Shown: positions 8,108-16,306 of the stretch, piece by piece
How the letters are laid out: every line of letters starts with the position of its first letter
Position numbering within the stretch: position 1 is the stretch's first letter
Origin: Planctomycetaceae bacterium
GTDB lineage: Bacteria; Planctomycetota; Planctomycetia; Planctomycetales; Planctomycetaceae
Direction of reading: 5' to 3'
DNA length: 64,000 nt
Assembly (NCBI GenBank): GCA_019636285.1
Contig: JAHBXV010000033.1
Span: forward strand, 1 to 64,000
The notes under the pieces: generated by a model
Seen by the model: the letters and a program-made list of their open reading frames with translations, nothing else
Told to the model about the DNA's origin: nothing
Database searches by the model: none
Program-made: the position numbers and the translations under genes

Positions 8108-8714
8108 AATGTCGCTCCAGCGAATAGACCCCGGTGCGTAGCAATTCACTCAGCAGCCGGGCCGGATGAAATCGGCCGGGATTGTCGCGAGCCAGTCGAT
8201 TGAGCCGCATCAACAACGCGGCCACCAGTTCGCTGCAAAAGAGGCTGTTGAGATCGGCCGCCGGAAAAAGTCGCGAGAGTTGAAAGACCCGCGTCCCCGA
8301 AAGGAGCGCGCCGCCCACGTCGTACGTGATCTCCCGACCCAGAAAATGGCGAGCCACCACCGTCGACAGAAACCCGGTTTCCTGTCGACTCAGCTTTTCG
8401 ATCGGAGCCAGCCGATAGACCTCAACCCGTCCCCCGGCGTAGTCCGCGAGACGGTCTTCCGCGAAGTGAGCCTGCACCCCACGAACCCGCGTCCCCCGCA
8501 CGACACACGGCGTCCGCGTCAGGCTGGTCGACTCGACCCACAACAGGCCATGCGGCGTGACCGGCACCATCATCGCGACATGCGAAGGCCCGACTGCCGG
8601 CCGACGAAACAGTGAAGCCGTTCCCCAGGAAATGCACCGCGACACGGCGTCGCGACCGTAGCACGCCACCAGATCGCCTGCCTGCCAGTCATCCGCCGCC
8701 ACGCCGCATCCCAT
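8097..8714 (-). CDS. YiiX-like permuted papain-fold hydrolase (NlpC/P60 clan)
   Basis: 205 aa. Opens with WQAGDLVACYGRD, the strand typical of permuted NlpC/P60 proteins. The catalytic His is predicted at H45 (GPSHVAMM), a polar residue E61 follows in LLWVEST, and the catalytic Cys is C160 in LFCSELVAALL near the C-terminus, the order expected for the circularly permuted YiiX/LRAT-like group. Such enzymes cut or make amide or ester bonds in peptides, lipids or cell-wall material. No signal peptide is evident. The ATG at 8714 has GAGGAG 8 nt upstream and was preferred over a frame reaching 8780. First gene of the minus-strand cassette; its stop overlaps the protease start. It diverges from the tRNA gene. 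Confidence 0.75.
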   Translation of the reverse strand: MGCGVAADDWQAGDLVACYGRDAVSRCISWGTASLFRRPAVGPSHVAMMVPVTPHGLLWVESTSLTRTPCVVRGTRVRGVQAHFAEDRLADYAGGRVEVYRLAPIEKLSRQETGFLSTVVARHFLGREITYDVGGALLSGTRVFQLSRLFPAADLNSLFCSELVAALLMRLNRLARDNPGRFHPARLLSELLRTGVYSLERHYGG

Positions 8715-8828
8715 TCCGGTCGCTCCTCGACCTAGGGAATTCGGGTGCGCGGCCTGCAAGGGGCCAGGAGCACGGTGCACCGCTTTTCAGACAGTTCCCG
8801 AGCATCGACCAGGTCAAACAAGCCCGAC

Positions 8829-8857
8829 TTGCGACACCCGGACACTCCCGAGATACT
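8829..8857 (+). promoter_or_regulatory. Putative sigma-70 promoter for the tRNA gene
   Basis: TTGCGA at 8829-8834 and GATACT at 8852-8857 are separated by 17 bp, a good match to housekeeping promoter spacing, and lie about 40 bp upstream of the tRNA 5' end. This is a pattern match only. Confidence 0.35.
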
Positions 8858-8895
8858 GGCGGCGATCCAAGGGGAGCGTTCCATTGCTCCCCCAG

Positions 8896-8969
8896 GCGCC
8901 CGTAGCTCAGCTGGATAGAGCAACGGATTTCTAATCCGTCGGTCGGGGGTTCGAATCCCTCCGGGCGTA
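8896..8969 (+). tRNA. tRNA-Arg (anticodon TCT)
   Basis: 74 nt folding as a standard cloverleaf: acceptor GCGCCCG with CGGGCGT (the first pair would be G-U), D-arm GCTCAGCTGGATAGAGC, anticodon stem-loop with TTTCTAA and anticodon TCT, and T-arm with GTTCGAAT. The CCA end is not encoded. It decodes AGA (and AGG by wobble). No flanking direct repeat of its 3' end was noticed, so there is no sign of use as an integration site. Confidence 0.95.
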
Positions 8970-9015
8970 TTGACTTACGGCGAGTGACCAAAAGTTTTTT
9001 CTCGGTGATCGTGCC

Positions 9016-9579
9016 GTGGTCGATGCTCTCCCCCTCTGGGTCTACTGGCTTGGCGGCATCCTGTTGCTGCTCGCGAACGTGGCCTGTTGGGTCGCCACAT
9101 TTTTCACCCTGCCCGGGAATTGGGGCATCGTCGCGCTGGCGGCTCTCTTCGCGGTTCTGCTTCCCGAACAGGAAAATGGACTGGGAATGAGTTGGTGGGC
9201 GGTCGGCGGGTTAGTCGTGCTGGCAGGGCTGGGTGAACTTCTGGAACTCATTGCGGGAGCCGCTGGGGCAGCCAAGCTTGGTGCCAGCCGTCGCTCGATC
9301 GTACTCTCGATGTTAGGCGCAATGATCGGCAGCATTGTGGGCGCGATCATCGGCGTGCCCGTACCAATTGTTGGTCCCATCATCGCGGCCTTGGGCGGCG
9401 GAGCGATTGGCGCATTCGCGGGCGCGTATCTGGGTGAAACGTGGAAGGGCCGGGTTGATCTCGAACGACTCTCAATCAGCAAGGCCGCCCTTGTCGGACG
9501 ATTACTTGGCACCGTCGGCAAGCTCATCGCCGGGATGGCGATGGTTGCCTACGCAACAGCGGAATCCTTCTGGCTATAA
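9016..9579 (+). CDS. DUF456 membrane protein
   Basis: 187 aa, four to six hydrophobic segments. The glycine-rich repeats around residues 75-145 (LGASRRSIVLSMLGAMIGSIVG, GPIIAALGGGAIGAFAGAYLGE) are the hallmark of DUF456, whose glycine-zipper-like helices sit in the membrane. Function of the family is unknown. Translation starts at GTG 9016, since no in-frame ATG precedes the first helix; the ribosome-binding site is weak. It lies 46 bp after the tRNA, possibly on the same transcript. Confidence 0.85.
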   Translation: MVDALPLWVYWLGGILLLLANVACWVATFFTLPGNWGIVALAALFAVLLPEQENGLGMSWWAVGGLVVLAGLGELLELIAGAAGAAKLGASRRSIVLSMLGAMIGSIVGAIIGVPVPIVGPIIAALGGGAIGAFAGAYLGETWKGRVDLERLSISKAALVGRLLGTVGKLIAGMAMVAYATAESFWL

Positions 9580-9745
9580 ATCCGTGCTTTGAACGGACAG
9601 CCGGCGCACGCCTTTCGAACACTACCCGCTCGCCAAACGTAGAAGCGGAGCAAGTGACGCAACGTTTAATACGGACAACTATCACGCCCTTAACGAGCCC
9701 GATGCGAAAGTGCCTAAAAAGCGAGTGATGTTCGCGGAGGAAACC

Positions 9746-10477
9746 TCACACGAATCGCCGAGACATATCCTCCAACCCCTCGGCAAGGAAGTTGACCACT
9801 CGCCCTGCCATCGCAGAGGCGTATTTCCAGCCGAAGCCGCCGTGGGTGGTTTCCGTGTCTTGCTGGAAGCGGATGCCGCTGGAGGCGAGTTTGCTGGCGA
9901 GGGTGCGGGTGCCGTCGATCGCGTAGGGGTCGGCTGGGTCGCACAGTAAGAGTTGATGCCGCGGCCAGTTCAGCGGGTGGACGTGGAGGATCGCCGATTG
10001 CTGCCGGGCGGCTTCCGCGTCGGGGAACAGGTCGTCCAGCCGCAGTCCGTGGCCGTACCAGGTCTCCCAGTCGATCTTGGGGGAGATCGCACAGACGACC
10101 GGGAACTCCGTGGGATGGCGATAGGCAAGTTGCAGCGCGCCGTGGCCGCCGAGTTCCACGCCTGTCACGGCGACTCGCACCGATGAGCCGAATTGCTCGG
10201 CGATCCAGGCTCTCAGGTCGTGGCGAACCCAGGCGAGGGGACTCTCGGTAGCCGCCATCACGTCCTCAGCCACGAGCGACCAGCAGCACTCGACGACGCG
10301 CGGAGCCACGCAGGCCATCCGAGAAGCCTCCAGCGCGGCAGCCCACGGCTCGTCACTCTGCGGCGTCCGGCCGTCATAGCCAGGCAGAAAGATGATCACC
10401 CCCCTCAACTCGCCCTCTTGGGCTGGCGTGAATACATCCAGCGGACAAACCGCAGTGGTGGCTGTGGACCAGGGCAT
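9746..10477 (-). CDS. Alpha/beta-hydrolase-fold protein with Glu in place of the nucleophilic Ser
   Basis: 243 aa with an esterase-like layout: an oxyanion-region strand GVIIFLPGYDG, a helix, then the nucleophile-elbow position GVELGGHGALQLAYRHP at residues 106-122. In esterase D-like relatives this reads GHSMGGHGAL; here the nucleophile position is E108 rather than Ser. A candidate acid (DPADPY) and a His (TETTHGGFGW) remain. So the fold is convincing but classical serine hydrolase chemistry is not. It could be a pseudo-enzyme or use another mechanism. No signal peptide. It lies 175 bp downstream of ychF on the same strand. The start at 10477 is the first plausible ATG; the upstream sequence is part of the repeat arm. 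Confidence 0.7.
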   Translation of the reverse strand: MPWSTATTAVCPLDVFTPAQEGELRGVIIFLPGYDGRTPQSDEPWAAALEASRMACVAPRVVECCWSLVAEDVMAATESPLAWVRHDLRAWIAEQFGSSVRVAVTGVELGGHGALQLAYRHPTEFPVVCAISPKIDWETWYGHGLRLDDLFPDAEAARQQSAILHVHPLNWPRHQLLLCDPADPYAIDGTRTLASKLASSGIRFQQDTETTHGGFGWKYASAMAGRVVNFLAEGLEDMSRRFV

Positions 10478-10534
10478 GGGAGGGATCAGGGGGTCAGGAA
10501 TCAGCGGTCAGGAAGCGGCCAGCGAAACAGTGGG

Positions 10535-10631
10535 CAGCCGTCAGGTATCAGGAATCAGCCATCAGCAAGAACCGCACTTCCCCTCGTACTTTCTCTCGAC
10601 ACTCGTCTCTCGACTTCCTCTGGCTCTCCGC
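10535..10631. repeat. Left arm of ~95-bp imperfect inverted repeat flanking ychF
   Basis: Its reverse complement aligns with 11862-11955 along nearly the whole length. The best part is 29 of 30 bases (10535-10564 against 11926-11955, containing TGATGGCTGATTCCTGATA), and GCGGAGAGCCA plus the GTCGAGAGACGA-type words are conserved with small gaps. It is intergenic, immediately downstream of ychF. Confidence 0.8.
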
Positions 10632-10652
10632 TTTCCGCTCCCGGCTTTCCGC

Positions 10653-11744
10653 TCACGTATTAAACAGGAAGTGACAAATGTCGCCGTCGTGCATCACGTA
10701 TTGTTTGCCTTCGACGCGAAGTTTGCCGGCGGCGCGGATTTCTTTTTCCGTCTTGTAGGTTTCCAGGTCTTCCAGCGTGTAGACCTCGGCCCGGATGAAG
10801 CCTTTTTCGAAGTCGGTGTGAATGACACCAGCCGCTTGCGGCGCCGTGGCTCCGATGGGGATCGTCCACGCGCGGACTTCCTGCTCACCGGCTGTGAAGT
10901 AGCTTTGCAGGCCCAGAACGCGATAGGCCGCGCGGGCGAGTGCCGCCAATGCCGGTTCTTCCAGACCCACCGATTCCAGCATTTCCTGGCGGTCGGTTTC
11001 GTCGAGTTCGGCGATCTCGGATTCGAGTTTCGCACAGACCGGCACCACGGCCGCCCCCACTTTGTCGGCGTACTCGCGCACCTGCTGGACCAAGGGCCCT
11101 TCGCCGTGGAGGTCGTTTTCGTCGACGTTGGCGACGTACAAGACCGGCTTGGCCGTCATCAACCCGAAACTCCGAACAGCTTTGATTTCGTTCTCGTCAA
11201 AAGCAGCCTTTCGCAGGGGCTGATCGGCGTGGAGGATTTCCAGGCACTTTTTGGAGATATCAGCGCGGAGACGGGCTTCCTTGTCGCCCGATTTCGCGGC
11301 CCGTTCGGCTTTCGGCAAGGCGGCTTCCAGCGTCTGCATGTCGGCCAACATCAATTCGATTTCGATCGTCTCGATATCGCTGACGGGATTGACCGACCCG
11401 GTCACGTGGATGACATCGGGGTCGTCGAAGCAGCGGACCACCTGCATGATGGCGTCGACTTCGCGAATGTGGCTGAGAAACTTGTTCCCCAGCCCCTGGC
11501 CTTCGCTGGCCCCCTTCACGATCCCCGCGATGTCGACCAGTTTGATGGCCGCCGGCACGATCTTCTTCGGGACAATGTACTTCGTGATTCGATTCAGCCG
11601 GGGATCGGGAACGCTGACCACGCCTTCGTTGGGTTCGATGGTGCAAAAGGGATAGTTGGCGCTCTGAGCCGCCTTCGAAGCCGTCAACGCATTAAACAGA
11701 GTGCTTTTGCCGACATTCGGCAGACCGACAATTCCTGCTTCCAT
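10653..11744 (-). CDS. ychF: Redox-regulated ATPase YchF (Obg/OLA1 family)
   Basis: 363 aa, exactly the family length when started at ATG 11744 ([15 protein letters not shown]); the extra 43 codons to 11873 run into a repeat and are not conserved-looking. The P-loop GLPNVGKS is at 7-14, followed by [19 protein letters not shown] (switch II region), the family's ATP-favouring NVDEND specificity motif (in place of NKxD), and a C-terminal TGS domain ([11 protein letters not shown]...[14 protein letters not shown]). YchF is a near-universal cytoplasmic P-loop NTPase that prefers ATP and is linked to ribosome function and oxidative stress. It is bracketed by the two arms of an inverted repeat. Confidence 0.97.
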   Translation of the reverse strand: MEAGIVGLPNVGKSTLFNALTASKAAQSANYPFCTIEPNEGVVSVPDPRLNRITKYIVPKKIVPAAIKLVDIAGIVKGASEGQGLGNKFLSHIREVDAIMQVVRCFDDPDVIHVTGSVNPVSDIETIEIELMLADMQTLEAALPKAERAAKSGDKEARLRADISKKCLEILHADQPLRKAAFDENEIKAVRSFGLMTAKPVLYVANVDENDLHGEGPLVQQVREYADKVGAAVVPVCAKLESEIAELDETDRQEMLESVGLEEPALAALARAAYRVLGLQSYFTAGEQEVRAWTIPIGATAPQAAGVIHTDFEKGFIRAEVYTLEDLETYKTEKEIRAAGKLRVEGKQYVMHDGDICHFLFNT

Positions 11745-11861
11745 CTCGCTACCATCGCCCCGACGGGAAAATACGTTCACTCGCGCCAGCCACAAGCGGC
11801 GGCATTTCTCGACGGTCACCCTACCGGTCGCGGCACCGGACCGCCAGAGATGGAGGCTTGA

Positions 11862-11955
11862 GCGGAGAGCCAAAGAAAGTCGACAGACGAATGTCGAGTG
11901 AAAGCAAGAGGGAAGGTGCTGCTCTTGATGGCTGATTCCTGATATCTGACGGCTG
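11862..11955. repeat. Right arm of ~95-bp imperfect inverted repeat flanking ychF
   Basis: Pairs with 10535-10631 in inverted orientation; contains GCGGAGAGCCA, AAGTCGACAGACGAATGTCG and TGATGGCTGATTCCTGATA. It lies just upstream of the ychF start, in the ychF-TPR gene gap. Confidence 0.8.
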
Positions 11956-12169
11956 TCCCGCGGGCTGCTCGCGGCTGGCGGCTGGCGGCTTCGTGTTAAC
12001 CGCCGTTGACGTTCTGTCGCGAAACGAGTTGAATCGTCAGAAAAGCCGGGGAAATGGCCGCCCTCGATCTGGCGGGCTGTCGTTCTTGAGGCTGTCCCTG
12101 GTCATCACGAAATCACCGAAAATCAAGGCAATCGCCCCTGGGGCTGATTTGCTTGCGGGAGTTGGATCC

Positions 12170-13657
12170 ATGAATCGCCGCTACCTGTTGGCTGCTTTGT
12201 GCCTGTCGGCCCTGGCGCTCCAGAACACGGCCGACGCCCAGTTGTTCCGGCGACTGCGGTCGCCCGAAACGCCCGAGACTCCGGATCCGAAGGACGACAA
12301 AAACCTCAATCCGGCGCACAACGCCCTGAGAACCCAGGCGGAGGACCGCTATCAGTCGGGAGATTTCAGCGGCTGCGAGCAACTGTGCAACACGATCTTG
12401 ACCCAGAACCCCAACGACCATGTGGCATTGTACTTGCGCTCCAGCGCGCGGGTGGAGCAGGGTCAGGTCATGGCCAACGGCGATCTCTTGCGAACTGGCA
12501 TTGAGGATGCCCGTCAGGCCATTCGCGTGGGGGGCAGCAGCCAGGTCAACTATTACCTCCCGTACATGTACGGCATGACGGGACTTTCGGGATTGGAAGG
12601 CAAGCCCGAACACGCCGCTGTCTCGGTTCAGGTCGCGGATTCCGTCCTCGCGCGAGCGACGGTCGCCGGGCAGGAACGGGCGAACGTCTTCTATCAGAAG
12701 GCTCTCGCCCTGGTCGCGCAGCGCAAACTCGACGAGGCCATCGCCGCATACCAGGCCGCGATTCAGGTCTTTCCGAACCATCTCGGAGCCCGCCTGGGGC
12801 TCGGAGACACCTACGTGATGGCCGGGAAAGCCCCGGAAGCCGAGCAGGCCTTCACCGCTGCGGCCGCGGCGTTTCCGACGAATGCCCTCGTCTACAACAA
12901 TCGCGGCATGCTGTACCAGCAGACAAATCGCCCGAACGAGGCGATTGCCGACTTTACTCGGGCCATGGAGTTGGACAAAGACCTGACGGTCGCCCGCATC
13001 AATCGCGGCTTCGCGTTGATGAACGCGGGCAACCTGACAGCGGCAGAGACGGATTTCACGGCATCTATCACCGAAGATCCCGAGAATCCGCTGCCGTACG
13101 GTCTGCGGGCTTCGTGCCGACTACTGCGCGGCGACGCGGCAGGGGCACAGGCCGACTACCAGCAGGTCATTCAAATGGACGAAAAGAATCCCGTCGCATG
13201 GGGGGATGTCGGCTTCGTGAAGTATTTCGGCAAGGACTATCCTGGTGCGATGGATGCCTTCAATCAGGCGGTCACCATCAACCGCAATCTGCGTTATCTA
13301 CAGCCATGGCAGTTCCTGTGCATGATGCGCAGCGGCCAGGCCGAGCAGGCTGCCAAGAGCTTTGAAGCCGTTCTGAACAAGCCCGCCGATCAGCAGGACT
13401 GGATCGACAAGCTGATGCTGTTCCTTTCCGGACGCATCACCGAAGATCAGCTTCGCGCGGCGATCTCCCCTGATGCCAACCTGAAGGTGGCGCAGGGCTG
13501 CGAGGCAGCCTTCTTTGCGGCTGAGAAGCGCGCGATCGGGGGCGATACGGCCGGCGCGAACGCGCTGTACCAACAGGCCGTGTCGAGCAACATCCGGCAG
13601 TTGTCCGCGTTTCGCGGGGCGCTGTACGCGCTGGGGAAATTCGTGCCGGCGCAGTAG
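12170..13657 (+). CDS. Secreted tetratricopeptide-repeat protein
   Basis: 495 aa from ATG 12170, which has GGGAG upstream and opens a clear signal peptide (MNRRYLLAALCLSALALQNTADA); the frame continues upstream to 11993 but there encodes no signal. The rest is built from roughly ten 34-residue TPR units with the expected small/aromatic spacing, for example AIAAYQAAIQVFPNHLGARLGLGDTY, AFTAAAAAFPTNALVYNNRGMLY and AIADFTRAMELDKDLTVARINRGFAL. A periplasmic or envelope scaffold for protein-protein contacts is the likely role; no catalytic domain is present. It is a single gene ended by a hairpin at 13679. Confidence 0.85.
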   Translation: MNRRYLLAALCLSALALQNTADAQLFRRLRSPETPETPDPKDDKNLNPAHNALRTQAEDRYQSGDFSGCEQLCNTILTQNPNDHVALYLRSSARVEQGQVMANGDLLRTGIEDARQAIRVGGSSQVNYYLPYMYGMTGLSGLEGKPEHAAVSVQVADSVLARATVAGQERANVFYQKALALVAQRKLDEAIAAYQAAIQVFPNHLGARLGLGDTYVMAGKAPEAEQAFTAAAAAFPTNALVYNNRGMLYQQTNRPNEAIADFTRAMELDKDLTVARINRGFALMNAGNLTAAETDFTASITEDPENPLPYGLRASCRLLRGDAAGAQADYQQVIQMDEKNPVAWGDVGFVKYFGKDYPGAMDAFNQAVTINRNLRYLQPWQFLCMMRSGQAEQAAKSFEAVLNKPADQQDWIDKLMLFLSGRITEDQLRAAISPDANLKVAQGCEAAFFAAEKRAIGGDTAGANALYQQAVSSNIRQLSAFRGALYALGKFVPAQ

Positions 13658-13678
13658 TGCATGGGATGCATCGAAGAT

Positions 13679-13702
13679 GCCCCCCGGTCGTTGACCGGGG
13701 GC
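13679..13702. terminator. Bidirectional hairpin between convergent genes
   Basis: GCCCCCCGGTC-GTT-GACCGGGGGC, a very stable stem 21 bp after the TPR gene stop and 18 bp before the end of the DUF420 gene. Only a short T run (CTTTT) follows on the plus strand, so termination is plausible but not textbook. Confidence 0.65.
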
Positions 13703-13720
13703 GAAATGGCTTTTCCACCT

Positions 13721-14173
13721 TTAGAAGTGGTAGAGCATCCAGTAGATGACGACGCCCGTGATTGAGACGTAGAGCCAGATCGGGAATGTCACGCGCGCCA
13801 GTCGGCGATGCTGGACAAAACGGCCCGACAGCCCGAGATAAATGGTGCAGGGTGCCAGCACGGCGACGCCCATCGCCAGAATCACGTGCGAGATGAGCAC
13901 GGTGATGTAGATCGTCCGCCATGTTCCCTGGCCGTCGAATGGCTTGCCATGCGTGCCTGTGTAGTGATGCAGGGCCCAATGGTACGTCAGGTAGCTCGCC
14001 AGGAAGACGCCCGAAACCACGAAGGCCGTCAGCATGATGTTTCGGTGAACGCCAATCCGACCCATCTTGATGAAGGTGAATCCGAGCAACAGAAGCACGG
14101 TCGCGGTGGCGTTGAGCGCCGCGTTGATGGTGGGCAGCAACATGGCCCATTGGGGCAACTGAGATTCGGGCAT
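13721..14173 (-). CDS. DUF420 membrane protein
   Basis: 150 aa with four predicted helices. The order and conserved residues (NATATVLLLLGFTFIKMGRIGVHRNIML, ASYLTYHW, GTWRTIYITVLISHVILA, HRRLARVTFPIWLYVSITGVVIYWMLY) match DUF420, including the conserved histidines in HRN, HW, SHV and HRRLAR. In Bacillus a DUF420-type protein (CtaM) helps mature haem-copper oxidases, so a role in respiratory oxidase assembly is possible, but no oxidase gene is in this window. Confidence 0.9.
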   Translation of the reverse strand: MPESQLPQWAMLLPTINAALNATATVLLLLGFTFIKMGRIGVHRNIMLTAFVVSGVFLASYLTYHWALHHYTGTHGKPFDGQGTWRTIYITVLISHVILAMGVAVLAPCTIYLGLSGRFVQHRRLARVTFPIWLYVSITGVVIYWMLYHF

Positions 14174-14250
14174 CGGTCGATTCGCTGGATGGACACGGAC
14201 AATCGGATCTGAGCGCGGCGCGCCCTTTCTAGAACAATAGTCGCCAGCCC

Positions 14251-15213
14251 CTAAAGATTCAGGGCTTTCGCGACCGCTGCGCGTGTTTTCTCAAGACCGG
14301 TACGCGCCACTTCGAGCGGATCGCGCTGCCAGTACTCGCGATTGAACAATTCCAGCGACAGCGAACCGCGAAAACCGATCTCGGCCAGCGTCTGGAAAAT
14401 CTGGTCGAGCGGCGCGACGCCATCCCCCGGAAAGACGCGATGCTCGTCCTTGATCGACTCACGCGGCGGCTCCGCCGGGTAATCGTTGACGTGGAAGCAT
14501 TCCATTTGCCGACCGTTCAGCATCCGGAGTCCCTCGAACCGCGATCCCCCCTTGTGGATGTGGTAGACGTCCAGCAGCATCAGGGCCTTGGACCTCCCGG
14601 CCTGCGTCGCGACATACGCGACTTCGCCCAGCCGATGCAGCGTCTTCGAGAACCCCCAGAGTTCCAGTTGCGGCAAGACTCCGGTCTCGCCCCCCAGGTC
14701 GACCAGCGCGGCGAAGCGTTCCGCGAGCTGGTCCAGGTCGAGCCCGGTCTTGTCGGTCACCCCAACCGGGGGAGCGGCGATCCGGGTGCCGCCAATCTGC
14801 TTAACGAGGTCCATCGCGCGTCGAGCCTCATCCAGCCCCTTCAGGCGTTCCACACCGTCTTCGTGCAGAAAGGCCGCGAAGCCGATCGCGCTGTCCACGG
14901 TCAGGCCGGCATCGGCAATCCGCTTCCGCAGATCGTCCAGCGATCCCCCGTCCGCGACGTACTTGTCGAGTTCGTTGATCCAGGGCTCGATTCCCTGGTA
15001 ACCAGCTTTCGCCGCCAGTTCGATCTCCTTGACGATCCCCAATTGTTGCCCACGCACCGTGCTGGTGTTCAGGCAGTATCGGAATGGGTCGCTGGTGAAC
15101 TTCGCGGCGGTGGCCGGCTCGGCAGTGGCGACAGCGGGAAGTGCGGCGGCAACTGGCAACGCGGCGGCAGCCGTCAACCAGTCACGGCGGGTAACTTGAG
15201 GCGGAACGGGCAT
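14251..15213 (-). CDS. Tat-type exported sugar phosphate isomerase/epimerase-like TIM barrel
   Basis: 320 aa. The start at 15213 (MPVPPQVTRRDWLTAAAALPVAAALPAVATA) gives a signal with a twin-arginine-like RRDWL motif and an Ala-rich h-region. The frame extends to 15471 but the extra 86 residues look non-coding. The body is an AP-endonuclease-family-2/xylose-isomerase-like barrel: FRYCLNTSTVRGQQLGIVKEIELAAKAGYQGIEPW near the front, then LPQLELWGFSKTL, ALMLLDVYHIHKGGSRF, CFHVNDYPAEPP and GSLSLELFNREYW, which supply the Glu/Asp/His metal ligands of the family (E in LELW, D and H in LDVYHIH, H in FHVND, E near the end). Such exported versions are common in planctomycetes and are presumed to act on sugars outside the cytoplasm; the substrate is unknown. 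Confidence 0.85.
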   Translation of the reverse strand: MPVPPQVTRRDWLTAAAALPVAAALPAVATAEPATAAKFTSDPFRYCLNTSTVRGQQLGIVKEIELAAKAGYQGIEPWINELDKYVADGGSLDDLRKRIADAGLTVDSAIGFAAFLHEDGVERLKGLDEARRAMDLVKQIGGTRIAAPPVGVTDKTGLDLDQLAERFAALVDLGGETGVLPQLELWGFSKTLHRLGEVAYVATQAGRSKALMLLDVYHIHKGGSRFEGLRMLNGRQMECFHVNDYPAEPPRESIKDEHRVFPGDGVAPLDQIFQTLAEIGFRGSLSLELFNREYWQRDPLEVARTGLEKTRAAVAKALNL

Positions 15214-15687
15214 GAGAACTCTCTCGCGGGTCGCGAATTCGGCAAACGGCAGGAGAAAACGCTTCCGCACAGCGTCCATTCCGGCAGGTCGAAGTGCAAC
15301 CGAAGCGGCTTCCCGATCATCACAGTCAACAAAGCCTCCCGCCTGGGGACTGCCAGTTCGGCCTTCTGGAGACCAACAGGCCACCGCGAGCGCGGGCAAT
15401 TCACCAGAGGGCTGATAGACGATCGCGCAAAGAGTTTTCAGCGATGTCGGCGGCCAATTTTGATTGAACATTGATCGGGCTTCTTCTGCCCTCTGTCAGT
15501 AGAAACCACGATTCCATTCTTCGGTGTCTTGAACGAATTTCCTATTAGGAAGCGAACTTGCTTTTCCTGCGTCCGAGCGACGAGTATCGTCGTCGGTCCA
15601 CTCGCCCCGATGCCTCTCCGGGCTGATCTGCTCACTCTACTTGGGCTATCGGACAGACTGCGGGCAAACAGACAAGGGGCCGAGACG
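15214..15687. other. 474-bp divergent intergenic region
   Basis: Lies between the exported TIM-barrel gene (minus) and a membrane-protein gene (plus). Frames exist on both strands but lack recognisable protein character or ribosome-binding sites. It presumably holds both promoters; no specific motif is claimed. Confidence 0.4.
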
Positions 15688-16215
15688 ATGAACGACCGAC
15701 CATTGGGGGTTTCGATCCTGGCGGTCCTGCACATCCTCGGCGGCCTGGGATCAATCGTCGTCGGACTTTTCCTCCTGTCGCGTTACAGCCAGATTTCATC
15801 GAATCTCAACTCGGTCGGCATTTCCATGCTGGCAATCGCGTTCGGCGTGGTCTTTTTGATTGGCTTAATGCTGGCTTCTGGAATCGGGATGTCGCTCGGT
15901 ACTCGCTGGGGCTGGTGGTGCACCACGTTCGCCTACATCTACGACATTGCGAGTAACATCAATGTCCTCGTGACTAACATGGTCCTCGGGGACGAACTGA
16001 CGCGGAGCGCGCGCGGACCGGAGTTTTATATTTTGAGATCTATCGTACGAACGGCGCTTGCCTTGGCCATTCTGCTCTATTTCTTCAAACCGCACATTCA
16101 GGAGTACTTTGGGGTCGAGGATATCCACAAAGGAAAGGCCATTGGCCTGTTGATCGGAGCCACGGTCCTGGTTGTCGCCGTGGTGAATGGAACTCAGCTT
16201 GTATTTGGTGGATAG
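15688..16215 (+). CDS. Hypothetical four-helix membrane protein
   Basis: 175 aa from ATG 15688 (MNDRPLGVSILAVLHILGG). The frame is open to 15529 but the upstream part has no membrane or signal character. Four hydrophobic segments are seen: about 7-29, 45-70, 108-130 and 148-170. The opening RPLGVSILAVLHILGGLGSIVVG resembles many small uncharacterised bacterial membrane proteins in which a 'RP.GV.ilAil.i..G' motif starts the first helix. No catalytic motif. It is followed 91 bp later by another membrane protein on the same strand, so they may be co-transcribed. Confidence 0.65.
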   Translation: MNDRPLGVSILAVLHILGGLGSIVVGLFLLSRYSQISSNLNSVGISMLAIAFGVVFLIGLMLASGIGMSLGTRWGWWCTTFAYIYDIASNINVLVTNMVLGDELTRSARGPEFYILRSIVRTALALAILLYFFKPHIQEYFGVEDIHKGKAIGLLIGATVLVVAVVNGTQLVFGG

Positions 16216-16306
16216 ACGGCACTCGTGGCTCTCATCGGGCGCAAGCGGGTGCGTTCCCGTATTCAAATCCAATGTTACGGTGTTCTTGGCTCAAAAGGGA
16301 AAAACC

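Noticed and set aside
8896-8969. tRNA-Arg as an integration site for the neighbouring protease cassette
   Set aside because: The cassette lies on the 5' side of the tRNA; integration normally uses the 3' end, no integrase is present and no repeat of the tRNA 3' end was seen.
10392-11861. Long plus-strand open frame (489 aa) opposite ychF
   Set aside because: Antisense to the fully conserved ychF; Phe/Asp/Gly-rich shadow composition.
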